Below, piece by piece: positions 1 to 5,939 of a stretch of 5,939 nucleotides of DNA; position 1 is the first letter of the stretch; the number at the start of each line of letters is the position of its first letter. The notes beneath the pieces were generated by a model. The model did no database searches, was not told the origin of the DNA, and saw nothing but the letters and a program-made list of their open reading frames with translations. The stretch lies in the NCBI GenBank assembly GCA_947057875.1, contig CAMSEX010000076.1, positions 1 through 5,939 of the forward strand, written 5' to 3'. Position numbers and translations under genes: made by a program. The stretch comes from an uncultured Clostridium sp. Its GTDB lineage: Bacteria; Bacillota; Clostridia; TANB77; CAG-508.

Positions 1-428
1 AGCCAATTTGGTATAGCTATTCTAATAAAAATTGGGCACGTCTATTGCTTTTAGAGGCGAGTGAATATAATATTTATATAGATGCTAATAAAAAAATTAC
101 AGATAAATCAGTTTTGCAAGATAATGAAAAGTCGTTTGTTTGGATTCCAAGATTTGGTGTGAAAAATGGCGAAAATTTATTTGGTGGAACATATTTTAAA
201 TATAAAAAAACAAATTTACCAATTTTTAATTCTTATGAAAATAATACAGATACAGTCAATTACTATATTGATAGTAGTCAAAATTTTGCTTGGGGAACAA
301 GGGGAATTTCTTTTGAAACAAGTACGGATTTTGCAGGAAAGTGGGTTGTGTATTCAAGTTTAAATACACAAAATACAGATGGCTATAGTTTAAATCATTC
401 GCAATATGGACCTATGATTGATTATTAG
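1..428 (+). CDS. C-terminal part of an unidentified FVWIPRF-containing protein, possibly extracellular
   Basis: The reading frame is open from base 3 to the TAG at 426-428, giving about 141 residues with no start codon in the window; the TTG at 45 is an internal leucine codon, not a start. The visible part begins PIWYSYSNKNWARLLLLEAS and has a FVWIPRF segment near residue 60. It is rich in Asn, Tyr, Ser, Trp and Phe, with no cysteine and no membrane segment, which suits an exported or surface domain. From memory, WYxY...NxxWA followed by VWIPRY/F recurs in hypothetical proteins of gut Firmicutes, some annotated as prepilin-like; I cannot confirm this by search. The position just before pilus assembly genes would fit a pilin-like or pilus-associated protein, but that is inference. 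A prophage or other surface protein is also possible. The ORF is certain; the function is unknown. Confidence 0.75.
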   Translation, partial: PIWYSYSNKNWARLLLLEASEYNIYIDANKKITDKSVLQDNEKSFVWIPRFGVKNGENLFGGTYFKYKKTNLPIFNSYENNTDTVNYYIDSSQNFAWGTRGISFETSTDFAGKWVVYSSLNTQNTDGYSLNHSQYGPMIDY

Positions 429-455
429 AAATGTTTGGTAATTTCATATAAAATA

Positions 456-471
456 TTTATTTTAAAATAAA
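456..471. repeat. Perfect 16-bp A/T palindrome over the pilB -35 region
   Basis: The 16 bases TTTATTTTAAAATAAA read the same on both strands. The palindrome covers the candidate -35 and ends 7 bases before the TATAAT. It could be an operator for a dimeric regulator, but in DNA with almost no G or C such symmetry can arise by chance. Confidence 0.35.
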
Positions 472-484
472 AGTGTTGTATAAT
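456..484 (+). promoter_or_regulatory. Putative sigma-A-type promoter for pilB-pilT-pilC
   Basis: A perfect TATAAT lies at 479-484, and 17 bases upstream is a weak -35 candidate, TTTATT (456-461). The predicted start of transcription is near 491, giving a leader of about 29 bases before the pilB ATG at 520. The pilB ribosome site AAAGGAG (506-512) lies 7 bases before the ATG. The -35 is poor and the surrounding DNA is nearly all A/T, so chance is possible. No GC-rich terminator hairpin separates the upstream gene, so read-through from upstream is also possible. Confidence 0.5.
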
Positions 485-519
485 AGAAATAAAGGCGAAC
501 AAAAGAAAGGAGAAATAAA

Positions 520-2142
520 ATGAACGGAAGAACTCCAATAGGTGTAGAATTAGTAAGAAGGGGCGTTGTGAAAGAAACAGATATTGCGACAGCGATTGAA
601 TATCAAAAACAACATCCAGAAAAGAAATTAGGAGATATTTTAAATATTTTAAATTTGTGTCCTCAGAAAAAATTGATTGATGCAATGGGCGAAATCTTAG
701 GAGAAAATGTTATTATTTTGACAACAGATGATGTTAAAATTCGAGAAAATAAGTATTTACCATTAAATATTTCTAAGGCATGTAAGGCCATTTTGTTTGA
801 GGTCATTGGTAGACGTGCTAAAGTATGTTTTGCAGATACTTCCAATAATAAAGCAATTGAGGAAGTAAGACTTTCTTTGCTAAAAAATGGTTTAGTTATG
901 GAGAAGTTTTTGACTTTTGAGACCAATATTGAAAACGTTCTTCAATCACTTGAAAAAAAAGAAGAAGCAACCATTGTAAGCGCAGGGGATATTACGAAAT
1001 TGGTCGATACGATTATTCGCTCTGCTATGGAAAAAAGGGCAAGTGATATACATATTGAGCCATTAGAAAATGAAATTAGAGTTCGTTTTAGGGTAGATGG
1101 CGAATTGATTACAGTTGCTAATTTTGAAAAAGAGAAACAATTACAATTAATTGGAAGATTGAAAGCGATTTCAAATATGTATCAAGAGCGTCAAGATGCA
1201 CAAGATGGTAGCATTAATTTATATGCAGATTATAATATTCGTGTGGCTTCCCAACCAACGATTGATGGCGAGAAGTTTTGTTTGAGATTGCTTAAGAAAA
1301 ATGAGGGATTGAGAAGTATTTTTGATTTAGGTTTCCCTTCTGATGAAGGAGCTTTGAAAAAATGTTTTGATAAAAGAAATAGTATTACTATTGTGGCAGC
1401 GCCAACTGGACAAGGTAAAACAACAACTTTGTATAGTATTTTGGATTATTTGAATCGACCAGAAATTAATATTACGACAGTTGAAGATCCAGTTGAAATT
1501 AGAGTGCCAGGAATTAACCAAATTGAAATTGATGAAAAATCAACTTTTGCTTCAGCTTTAAGAGCTATGTTGAGAAGTGATCCAGATATTATTTTGTTGG
1601 GTGAAGTGCGTGATCTGGAGACTGCGGAAATTGCAATTCAAGCAGGACAAACAGGTCATTATGTATTATCAACGATTCATACAATTAATGCGATTGAAGT
1701 TATTACGAGACTTAGAAAAATGGGAATTTCTGATTATGATATTTCAAGTACATTGGCAACAGCTGTATCTCAAAGATTGCTAAGAAGAGTATGTCCACAT
1801 TGTGCGATTAAAAGAAAATTTACAGATGAAGAAAAAAGTTTTATGAACAAGTTTGCGGAACGATATCATACTAAATTTGATTATACAAACAAATTTACGT
1901 ATGATACGAAAGGGTGCAAAAAATGTAATCATACAGGATATTTGGAAAGAATTGCAGCTTTTGAAGTATTAGAAGTAACAGATGAAATGAAAGATTTGAT
2001 TGTAACTGGTGCCTCTAGTTTGCAAATTCGAGATTTGGCGCTTAAACAAGGTTACAGACCACTTGTGATTGATGCTTTCCAAAAAGTATTAGATGGAGTT
2101 ACAACAGTGGAAGAAGTAGATAAGAGATTGGCTTTGTACTAA
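520..2142 (+). CDS. pilB: Type IV pilus assembly (extension) ATPase PilB, GspE/T2SSE family
   Basis: This is a cytoplasmic hexameric ATPase that powers addition of pilin subunits to the pilus base, working against PilC. At 540 residues it is near the usual PilB/GspE length. Residues 1-150 form a MshEN-like N-terminal region (IGVELVRRGVV...AIEYQ, then a weaker KLGDIL repeat). An N2-type domain follows (SDIHIEPLENEIRVRFRVDG, 175-194). The motor core has Walker A APTGQGKTT (294-302, K300), an Asp box VEDPVE (321-326), Walker B DPDIILLGEVRD (354-365, E362) and a His box TGHYVLSTIHT (378-388). C425, C428, C466 and C469 form the two CxxC pairs of the family's zinc-binding element, which separates it from PilT. 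The first Walker A glycine is replaced by alanine. The ATG at 520 has AAAGGAG 7 bases upstream. It is first in a pilB-pilT-pilC unit. A type II secretion ATPase is the alternative, but the adjacent pilT makes a pilus far more likely. Confidence 0.95.
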   Translation: MNGRTPIGVELVRRGVVKETDIATAIEYQKQHPEKKLGDILNILNLCPQKKLIDAMGEILGENVIILTTDDVKIRENKYLPLNISKACKAILFEVIGRRAKVCFADTSNNKAIEEVRLSLLKNGLVMEKFLTFETNIENVLQSLEKKEEATIVSAGDITKLVDTIIRSAMEKRASDIHIEPLENEIRVRFRVDGELITVANFEKEKQLQLIGRLKAISNMYQERQDAQDGSINLYADYNIRVASQPTIDGEKFCLRLLKKNEGLRSIFDLGFPSDEGALKKCFDKRNSITIVAAPTGQGKTTTLYSILDYLNRPEINITTVEDPVEIRVPGINQIEIDEKSTFASALRAMLRSDPDIILLGEVRDLETAEIAIQAGQTGHYVLSTIHTINAIEVITRLRKMGISDYDISSTLATAVSQRLLRRVCPHCAIKRKFTDEEKSFMNKFAERYHTKFDYTNKFTYDTKGCKKCNHTGYLERIAAFEVLEVTDEMKDLIVTGASSLQIRDLALKQGYRPLVIDAFQKVLDGVTTVEEVDKRLALY

Positions 2143-2176
2143 AAATTAGGAACAAAGGAAAATAGGAGGATAACAA

Positions 2177-3280
2177 ATGATATTAATAGAGAGTATTATA
2201 AAACAAGCAATGGAAAGAGATGCATCTGATATTCATTTAATTAATGGGATGAAACCAATATTGAGAATTGCTAGAACATTAGTGGAAATTAAAGAAATGG
2301 AAGCATTGGATGAAACTGCTTTATATGATATTTATGATTATATTGTCAGAGGGAATGTGGAGCGAAATGAAGAATATACGAAAAATAGAAAGTTAGATAC
2401 GTCACTTGTTTTTGAAAATATAAGACTGAGAATTAATGCTTCTTTTTCAGATGAGGTTCCCGTTTTTACGATGCGTCTTGTTAAAGATGTTTTGCCAACA
2501 TTTGAGTCATTGGGAGTACCAGAGATAGTAAGAAGTATGACATATCAGCCACAAGGTTTGATTTTGGTTACTGGTAAAACGAATTCTGGTAAAACGACGA
2601 CTTTGAATTCCTTGATTGATGAGATTAATATGAAGCAAAATAAAAAAATTTTGACTCTAGAAAATCCAGTAGAATATCGACATAAAAGCAAAAAATCCAT
2701 TATTGTACAAAAAGAGGTTGGACCTGGAAAAGATGTGGAAAGTTTTATTGATGGTGTAAAAAACTCGCTAAGAGAAGATTGCGATATTTTGGTCATTGGT
2801 GAGATTCGTGACAAGGCGACTATGGAAGCTGCAATTGATATGGTGGAATCTGGACATTTAGTAATTGGAACATTGCATACGAAATCTTGTGCAGAAACTG
2901 TGGATAGAATGATTAATTTTTATGAAGTAAGAGACCAAGCTTCTGTTAAGAATTTGCTTTCAAATTTGCTAAAATTGGTTGTTTCTCAAAGATTATTGAA
3001 ATCACCAAAAACAGAAGAGCTGATATTAGTACCAGAGGTTATGGTAGTAGATAATACAATTGCTGCTTGTATTAGAAAAGAGAAATTTAATATTTCAGAA
3101 ATTGAAGATGCGATACAAGGAAATTCTGACAAAGGAAGTATTGGTTTGATTAATTCGTTGGCGAATTTGTATGTAGAGGGAAAATTGTCTCTTGAGCAAG
3201 TGAAGTCTCAGGTAGAAGAGCGAAATTATGATACCTTAAATCGTACAATTATGCAGATGAATTTTAAAAGAAAACAGTAA
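2177..3280 (+). CDS. pilT: Type IV pilus retraction ATPase, PilT family
   Basis: This is a cytoplasmic hexameric ATPase that would drive pilus depolymerisation, giving twitching motility or DNA uptake. The 367 residues fit PilT (about 350-370), not PilB; the MshEN region and zinc cysteine pairs are absent. The N-terminal MERDASDIHLINGMKPILRI (12-31) is the usual PilT PAS-like start. The core has Walker A GKTNSGKTT (133-141, K139), an Asp-box segment TLENPVEY (160-167), Walker B DCDILVIGEIRD (201-212, E209) and a His box SGHLVIGTLHT (225-235). VSQRLL (269-274) and PEVMVVDNTIAACIRKEKF (286-304) correspond to the PilT C-terminal region around its AIRNLIRE motif, though that motif is poorly kept. 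The ATG at 2177 has AGGAGG 7 bases upstream, and the gap from pilB is 34 bases, so the two are surely co-transcribed. Unusual points are Asn for Asp in the Asp box and Cys for Pro in Walker B. A PilU-like accessory ATPase cannot be excluded. Confidence 0.92.
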   Translation: MILIESIIKQAMERDASDIHLINGMKPILRIARTLVEIKEMEALDETALYDIYDYIVRGNVERNEEYTKNRKLDTSLVFENIRLRINASFSDEVPVFTMRLVKDVLPTFESLGVPEIVRSMTYQPQGLILVTGKTNSGKTTTLNSLIDEINMKQNKKILTLENPVEYRHKSKKSIIVQKEVGPGKDVESFIDGVKNSLREDCDILVIGEIRDKATMEAAIDMVESGHLVIGTLHTKSCAETVDRMINFYEVRDQASVKNLLSNLLKLVVSQRLLKSPKTEELILVPEVMVVDNTIAACIRKEKFNISEIEDAIQGNSDKGSIGLINSLANLYVEGKLSLEQVKSQVEERNYDTLNRTIMQMNFKRKQ

Positions 3281-3293
3281 GGAGGACGTGTAA

Positions 3294-4649
3294 ATGCCAA
3301 CATATATGTATAAAGCAATGACTAGGAATGGTCAAATTGTAAAAAACAGAATAACGGATGCTAATAAAATAAGTTGTGTGAAACGTTTAAAACATAATGA
3401 TTTAATTCCAATTAGTGTGACACAAACACTTCGCATGAATGAAAGAAATTCAAAAAAGAAACCAAGAAATTTTAGGCGAGTAAATTCGGAGCTAAAGAAA
3501 ATTGGAACACAAAGAGTAAAGGAAAGTAATCGAAATGTAAAGAGACAAACATTGCGTGAACGAGTGGTTACTAGCATGGCGGAAAGAAGAAAAATTCCGT
3601 CAAAAGATATTCGTATTTTTACACAGAATTTCTATCTTTTGAAAAAGGCGAAATTTAATAATGTTCATGCTCTAAGTACTGTTATGGAAAGTACAGAAAA
3701 TCCAAAATTGAAGCTGGTAATTGAGGATATTTTATATGGTGTAGAAGCTGGTGAATTTATGCATACCACCATGGAATATTACTCAGATGTATTTCCATAC
3801 ATATATATTAATATGATAAAAGTTGGAGAACTTTCTGGTTCCCTAGATTTGGCACTTGGACAAGCAATAAAATATTTGGATGAGAGTGAAGCTTTAAATA
3901 CCAAATTGAAAAGAATATTAATACCGAATTTAGCGATGTTTATTGGTATTATTGTTATGCTATTTGTTTGTGTTATTGTAGGACTTCCAGCAGTGCAAAA
4001 TATTTTTGAGTCTATTGGAACTAAAGACCAATTGCCATGGATTACGATTTGGTTTGCGGGTGTTGTTGATGTGTTGATTGCATATTGGTATATACCAGTG
4101 CTTTTGATTGCAGGAATTGTGGGGGGTATTTGGTTTTACATTCATACGCCAGATGGAAGATATCGTTTTGACACATTCAAATATACAATGCCGATTTTTG
4201 GTAAATTGATTTATTTGATTGATTTTTCAAGATTACTAAAAAATATGCTTTTAAATATTCAAAATGGTATTAGAATTCAGGATGCACTGCAAGTTAGTAA
4301 AAACGTTGTCAAGAATAATGTCATGCTATCTATGATTGATGTTTCAATTAACAATATTTATATCGGTCAATCTTGGATTGAGCCATTTGAAAGTGCGAAA
4401 TTTTCAAATCCAATGACGGTTGAGATGTTGAAAATTGGTATGCAAACTGACTTGACAGAAATGATGGGAAAATTGGTTGAGTATATGGATATTGATATTG
4501 ATAATACTCTTGAAAAAATCATGAAAGTGTTGCCAGAACTGGCATATGCGATTGTAGGTGTGGTACTGATTTTCTTCGTAATTGTAGTACTTGTGCCATG
4601 TATCCAAATTTACATGGGTGGTTGGTTATTCTCAGCTTATGGATTTTAG
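3294..4649 (+). CDS. pilC: Type IV pilus inner-membrane platform protein PilC, GspF/T2SSF family
   Basis: PilC is the polytopic membrane protein on which the PilB and PilT motors act. The N-terminus MPTYMYKAMTRNGQIVKNRI is the typical PilC/GspF opening. The first T2SSF domain (about 105-205) keeps the FxxxxxxLLKKAK-type start, a FPYIYINMIKVGELSGSLD stretch (167-185) and YLDE. Membrane segments lie at about 208-231, 264-283 and 416-436. The second T2SSF domain (about 309-410) is weaker: the usual GE after the helix is GM (residues 382-383). At 451 residues it is longer than the roughly 400 usual for the family; the excess is a strongly basic linker at about 47-104 (21 Lys/Arg, 5 Glu). The ATG at 3294 has AAGGAGG 8 bases upstream, overlapping the pilT stop; the gap is only 13 bases. 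A terminator follows the gene, so this ends the unit. Confidence 0.92.
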   Translation: MPTYMYKAMTRNGQIVKNRITDANKISCVKRLKHNDLIPISVTQTLRMNERNSKKKPRNFRRVNSELKKIGTQRVKESNRNVKRQTLRERVVTSMAERRKIPSKDIRIFTQNFYLLKKAKFNNVHALSTVMESTENPKLKLVIEDILYGVEAGEFMHTTMEYYSDVFPYIYINMIKVGELSGSLDLALGQAIKYLDESEALNTKLKRILIPNLAMFIGIIVMLFVCVIVGLPAVQNIFESIGTKDQLPWITIWFAGVVDVLIAYWYIPVLLIAGIVGGIWFYIHTPDGRYRFDTFKYTMPIFGKLIYLIDFSRLLKNMLLNIQNGIRIQDALQVSKNVVKNNVMLSMIDVSINNIYIGQSWIEPFESAKFSNPMTVEMLKIGMQTDLTEMMGKLVEYMDIDIDNTLEKIMKVLPELAYAIVGVVLIFFVIVVLVPCIQIYMGGWLFSAYGF

Positions 4650-4668
4650 AAAAAATAAATGATATAAA

Positions 4669-4700
4669 GGGGCTGTAAAAACAAAATTTACAGCTCTTTT
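4669..4700 (+). terminator. Rho-independent terminator after pilC
   Basis: The left arm GGGGCTGTAAA (4669-4679) pairs with TTTACAGCTCT (4687-4697) over 11 positions, two of them G-U, around a 7-base loop. A short T run (4697-4700) follows. It lies 20 bases after the pilC stop and separates the pilus unit from the glycosylase gene. The T tract is short, so some read-through is likely. The opposite strand lacks a proper T tract after the stem. Confidence 0.85.
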
Positions 4701-4737
4701 GTGCATAAAAGATGGAAAAAATTTTGTAAAATTATAA

Positions 4738-4767
4738 TTGAAAAATAACGATAGAATGTGTTATAAT
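4738..4767 (+). promoter_or_regulatory. Extended -10 sigma-A-type promoter for the glycosylase gene
   Basis: TTGAAA (4738-4743, five of six consensus bases) is followed after 18 bases by TATAAT (4762-4767), which is preceded by TGT (4759-4761), an extended -10. Transcription should start near 4774, inside or just before the ribosome site AGAGAGG (4771-4777). The leader would then be only about 12 bases. Confidence 0.75.
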
Positions 4768-4785
4768 AAAAGAGAGGTAAAATGA

Positions 4786-5652
4786 ATGCAAAACCAAGAG
4801 TATCAATTAGAAAATCAGGAATCGTTTCAGTTAGAACATATTTTTGAATGTGGACAATGTTTTCGATGGAATTTACAGGAAGATGGAAGTTATATTGGAG
4901 TAATCAAAAATGCAGTTATTAGAGTGAAACAGAAAAATAAAACAATCACTTTTAAAGCAAAATGTGAAGGAGATTTGCAAACAATTATAACAGATTATTT
5001 TGACTTAAATCGTGATTATAAGACTTTAAAAAATGCTTTGGCAAGTGTTGATAATTTCATGAAAAATAGCATACAATTTGGAGAAGGAATTCGTATTTTA
5101 CATCAGGACTTTTGGGAATGTATGATTTCGTTTATGATTTCAGCAAATAATAATATTCCACGAATTAAGAAAATTATTGAGCGAATTTCTCAAAAATATG
5201 GTAATAAAATTGAATTTGAAGGAAATGTCTATTACTTATTTCCGAGCCCAGGACAATTGGCAAAAGCTAGTGTAGAAGATTTAAGAAATTTAGGGCTTGG
5301 TTTTCGAGATAAAAGAGTTTTTGAAGTAACTAAAAAAGTTGTTGAAGGGGAATTGGATTTAGAAAAAATAAAAGATTTAAAGGACACGAAATTACTTCGT
5401 GGGGAGCTTTTAAAATTGAATGGTATTGGACCTAAAGTGGCAGATTGTATTATGCTATTTTCGCTTCAAAAATTTGATGTTTTTCCGATTGATGTTTGGG
5501 TAAGACGTGTCATGAATGAACTTTATATTCATTCTGAAAAAGAAGAGAAAGTGAGCCAAAAAATGTTGGAAGAATTGGCAAGAAAAAAATTTGAAAATAT
5601 GGCTGGAATAGCACAGCAATATTTGTTTTATTGGAAGAGAGAAACATCCTAA
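4786..5652 (+). CDS. ogg: 8-oxoguanine DNA glycosylase/AP lyase, OGG1 type (HhH-GPD superfamily)
   Basis: The enzyme should excise 8-oxoguanine from DNA and nick the abasic site, the first step of base-excision repair of oxidative damage. Of 288 residues, about 1-100 form the OGG N-terminal domain, with CGQCFRW (22-28) matching the GQxFRW of OGG1. The helix-hairpin-helix LNGIGPKVADC (211-221) carries the expected catalytic Lys K217, and FPIDVWVRR (233-241) supplies catalytic Asp D236. By manual alignment with human OGG1, G23, Q277 and F281 match the base-recognition residues G42, Q315 and F319. NNNIPRI (121-127) matches the NNNIARI segment, including the Arg that contacts the opposite cytosine (R126 here). 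The ATG at 4786 is chosen because AGAGAGG lies 8 bases upstream; an ATG at 4782 is in another frame. It has its own promoter. AlkA or endonuclease III are unlikely: OGG_N is present and no iron-sulfur cysteine cluster is seen. Confidence 0.93.
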   Translation: MQNQEYQLENQESFQLEHIFECGQCFRWNLQEDGSYIGVIKNAVIRVKQKNKTITFKAKCEGDLQTIITDYFDLNRDYKTLKNALASVDNFMKNSIQFGEGIRILHQDFWECMISFMISANNNIPRIKKIIERISQKYGNKIEFEGNVYYLFPSPGQLAKASVEDLRNLGLGFRDKRVFEVTKKVVEGELDLEKIKDLKDTKLLRGELLKLNGIGPKVADCIMLFSLQKFDVFPIDVWVRRVMNELYIHSEKEEKVSQKMLEELARKKFENMAGIAQQYLFYWKRETS

Positions 5653-5667
5653 AAAGGGAGGAAAGAT

Positions 5668-5893
5668 ATGAAAAAATCAAACCAGAATGGATTTATTAAT
5701 ATCATTATTTATTTATTAATATTAGTTATTTTTGTGATTACAGTGTATGCTTGTGTAGATATTCTTGAAATTGTAGAAATTCCAGAAGAATATCGCATTT
5801 CAAAGTGGATTAATCATACTTTAGGCGATTCTCAAATGCAAGAATATGAAGCAGTTGATACTGGCGACGAAGGAAATAAAACGATTGGAGTAA
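5668..5893 (+). CDS. Truncated small single-span membrane protein, unidentified
   Basis: This gene starts 15 bases after the glycosylase stop, with GGGAGG (5656-5661) 6 bases before the ATG, so it is probably co-transcribed with ogg. Seventy-five genuine codons are visible. Residues 1-7 are short and basic/polar (MKKSNQN), a hydrophobic span runs from about 9 to 30, and an acidic, soluble tail follows (EIVEIPEEYRISKWINH, then a Glu/Asp-rich stretch). This suits an N-in, C-out anchored protein or an uncleaved signal anchor. The GF at residues 8-9 before the hydrophobic run recalls a prepilin cleavage site, but the Glu expected at position +5 is Ile. The ORF appears to continue as KIGRASCRERV to a TAG at 5926-5928, but that part is sequencing adapter. 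The true C-terminus is missing. I do not recognise the family. Confidence 0.75.
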
Positions 5894-5939
5894 AGATCGG
5901 AAGAGCGTCGTGTAGGGAAAGAGTGTAGGTTATAGTGTA
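5894..5939. other. Illumina TruSeq adapter contamination at the contig end
   Basis: Bases 5894-5926 match the TruSeq adapter that begins AGATCGGAAGAGC and ends AGAGTGT. The next 8 bases, AGGTTATA (5927-5934), sit where the i5 index belongs, and GTGTA (5935-5939) matches the start of the constant part after the index. It is GC-richer than its surroundings. Translated in the frame of the last gene it gives the artefact tail IGRASCRERV. These bases are not part of the genome. Confidence 0.97.

Noticed and set aside
45..47. TTG as the start codon of the first gene
   Set aside because: The frame is open to the window edge, the upstream residues (WYSYSNKNWA) read like protein, and there is no Shine-Dalgarno sequence before it.
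425..926. Two reverse-strand ORFs of 86 and 87 codons
   Set aside because: Both mostly overlie pilB on the opposite strand, overlap each other, and encode no recognisable domain; they are shadows of the pilB reading frame.
3960..4607. Reverse-strand ORFs rich in Asn, His and Ile inside pilC
   Set aside because: The composition is what the complement of hydrophobic membrane codons gives, and the forward frame is a clear PilC.
520..4649. Type II secretion system instead of a type IV pilus
   Set aside because: PilB and PilC alone could be GspE and GspF, but a PilT-type retraction ATPase between them is characteristic of type IV pili.
4720..4733. Perfect A/T dyad AATTTTGTAAAATT upstream of the ogg promoter, considered as an operator or second terminator
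   Set aside because: Only two bases separate the arms and there is no G/C in the stem, so it cannot make a useful RNA hairpin. In DNA this AT-rich the symmetry is easily due to chance.
5926..5928. TAG as the true stop of the last gene
   Set aside because: The codon lies in the adapter and index bases, so it is not genomic.

Overview
This is an AT-rich window with every gene on the + strand, purine-rich Shine-Dalgarno sites (AGGAGG or close variants) and sigma-A-like promoter elements. That suggests a low-GC Firmicute, probably of Clostridia type. I cannot name a genus. Tryptophan is encoded by TGG and no reading frame needs TGA as a sense codon, so the standard bacterial code fits.

Layout. 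Bases 1-428 hold the C-terminal part of a protein whose start lies upstream of the window; it carries a FVWIPRF segment and I do not recognise a function. After a 91-base AT-only-looking gap with a promoter comes a tight three-gene type IV pilus cluster: pilB (520-2142, assembly ATPase), pilT (2177-3280, retraction-type ATPase) and pilC (3294-4649, inner-membrane platform protein), with gaps of 34 and 13 bases. A rho-independent terminator (4669-4700) closes it. A well-formed extended -10 promoter then drives an 8-oxoguanine DNA glycosylase gene (4786-5652). Fifteen bases later a small single-span membrane protein begins (5668), and it is cut off by the contig end.

How the genes work together. 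PilB and PilT are opposing hexameric motors that would act on the same PilC platform, extending and retracting a pilus. No pilin, prepilin peptidase or PilM/N/O gene is visible, so these must lie outside the window if the machine is complete. The glycosylase is a separate base-excision-repair function in its own transcription unit.

The last 46 bases (5894-5939) are not genomic. They match an Illumina TruSeq adapter, including an 8-base index and the start of the flanking constant region. The apparent C-terminus and stop codon of the last ORF are therefore artefacts. I do not see an undescribed system here. The interest lies in that artefact, in unusual motif residues of the two ATPases, a long basic linker in PilC, the active-site residues of the glycosylase, and two possible pilus-related proteins at the edges.
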